Origin: Muscardinus avellanarius
Lineage: Eukaryota; Chordata; Mammalia; Rodentia; Gliridae
Direction of reading: 5' to 3'
Assembly: GCA_963383645.1 (NCBI GenBank)
Contig: OY726563.1
Location: forward strand, 25,886,821 to 25,950,820
Length of the DNA: 64,000 bases
Shown here: positions 63,401 through 64,000 of the stretch, one piece after another
How positions within the stretch are numbered: the first letter of the stretch is position 1
How the letters are laid out: the number at the start of each line of letters is the position of its first letter
Notes under the pieces: generated by a model
What the model was told of the DNA's origin: nothing
Database searches by the model: none
What the model saw: only the letters and a program-made list of their open reading frames with translations
Made by a program: the position numbers and the translations under genes

Positions 63401-64000
63401 TTTAACTTGGAATTTTTCAGTTATGTTGCATTTGAAGGTGAACATGTCAGATTCTAATTCTCATGAAGAAATGGTGGTCAGATATAATTATTCTAGTTTG
63501 GTAAACTGCATTTTACTTTAGACTAATACTTTATAAACTCTACTAACTTAATTAAATGTGATGAATAAAGCAGCCAAAAAAATGTTCAAAGTGCTGAAAA
63601 AATATGGAAAATAAAATACCTGTGATGATTATGATTCAAGCAAGACCTTTAACAGAATTTTCTCAGAAAACTTAATTGAATGTCTACTTATCTCCTGAAC
63701 AGAGATACTCAGTCTAAGAACAAGTGCATTTGCAAACAATTCTTAGGAACATAAACTATTCCCAAGAAGTAGAACTAGTGGATGGTATTTAGATTTAAGA
63801 GAATGTGGTAGTTTTAACTGTGAGTGCCTTCTAGTAAGTGACATTGAAATGGAACCCACAAAAACATGAAAACGTGTGTGTTGGCTGGATAAAGCATAGC
63901 GTCAATCTTCACCACAGAAAAATTAGCTTTCCTCATATTGGACATATACTTAGAGATTCAGAGGAACTCAACGTAGATCAATGTAGCTAAAGTGTGGCAA
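63401..64000. other. Intronic sequence, no recognised feature
   Basis: The last 600 bp of the window; AT-rich, with no repeat, exon or RNA gene that I can support. Confidence 0.4.

Larger units (their letters stand above)
45923..64000 (-). other. DMD: DMD intron 45 (partial, 3' portion)
   Basis: The intron upstream of exon 46 in gene order, running off the right edge of the window. Human intron 45 is about 36 kb as I recall, so exon 45 is expected beyond the window. No exon was found in it. Content is old L1/L2, SINEs, hAT remnants and long simple repeats. Confidence 0.88.

Noticed and set aside
45923..64000. DMD exon 45 inside the window
   Set aside because: No matching segment with splice sites was seen. 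Expected intron length places it right of base 64000.

Overview
The window is mammalian nuclear DNA: about 64 kb of AT-rich intron packed with dispersed repeats, with two short coding exons on the minus strand. The exons (43727-43876 and 45775-45922) are recognisable as dystrophin (DMD) exons 47 and 46. Their lengths (150 and 148 bp), reading phases, translated sequence and flanking splice signals all fit, and the intron between them is short (1898 bp), as it is in DMD. The window therefore runs, in gene order from right to left, through the 3' part of intron 45, exon 46, intron 46, exon 47 and the 5' part of intron 47. I saw neither exon 45 nor exon 48; both should lie outside the window.

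The organism is most likely a rodent of the squirrel-related clade (Sciuridae, Aplodontiidae or Gliridae). The dominant SINE, about 30 copies, is a dimer of a B1-like 7SL-derived half and a 3' ID-like half derived from a tRNA. That architecture (B1-dID) is typical of this clade. The copies differ in places from the common squirrel consensus as I remember it, so a mountain beaver or dormouse is as plausible as a true squirrel. Species cannot be fixed from the sequence alone.

Layout: 1-43726 is intron 47, holding L1 fragments, SINEs, two MLT1-like LTRs, hAT-like DNA transposon remnants, MIRs and two long repeat-poor stretches (14.4-17.6 kb and 31.6-34.0 kb). 43727-45922 holds the two exons and the compact intron 46, which carries a (TATC)9 tract and an MIR. 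45923-64000 is intron 45, with an MER5A-like element near exon 46, L2 and L1 pieces, a dense SINE cluster at 55-56.4 kb and long polypurine tracts at 56.5 and 61.3 kb.

No new gene system is present. What merits a second look is retrotransposon biology. Four L1 insertions have the 5'-inverted (twin-priming) structure. A young SINE subfamily is defined by two linked rearrangements that create a hairpin and disrupt the B box of the ID half. One SINE has a duplicated ID half. One L1 sits inside a SINE with matching target-site duplications. Family names for old repeats come from memory of consensus sequences and are graded by confidence.
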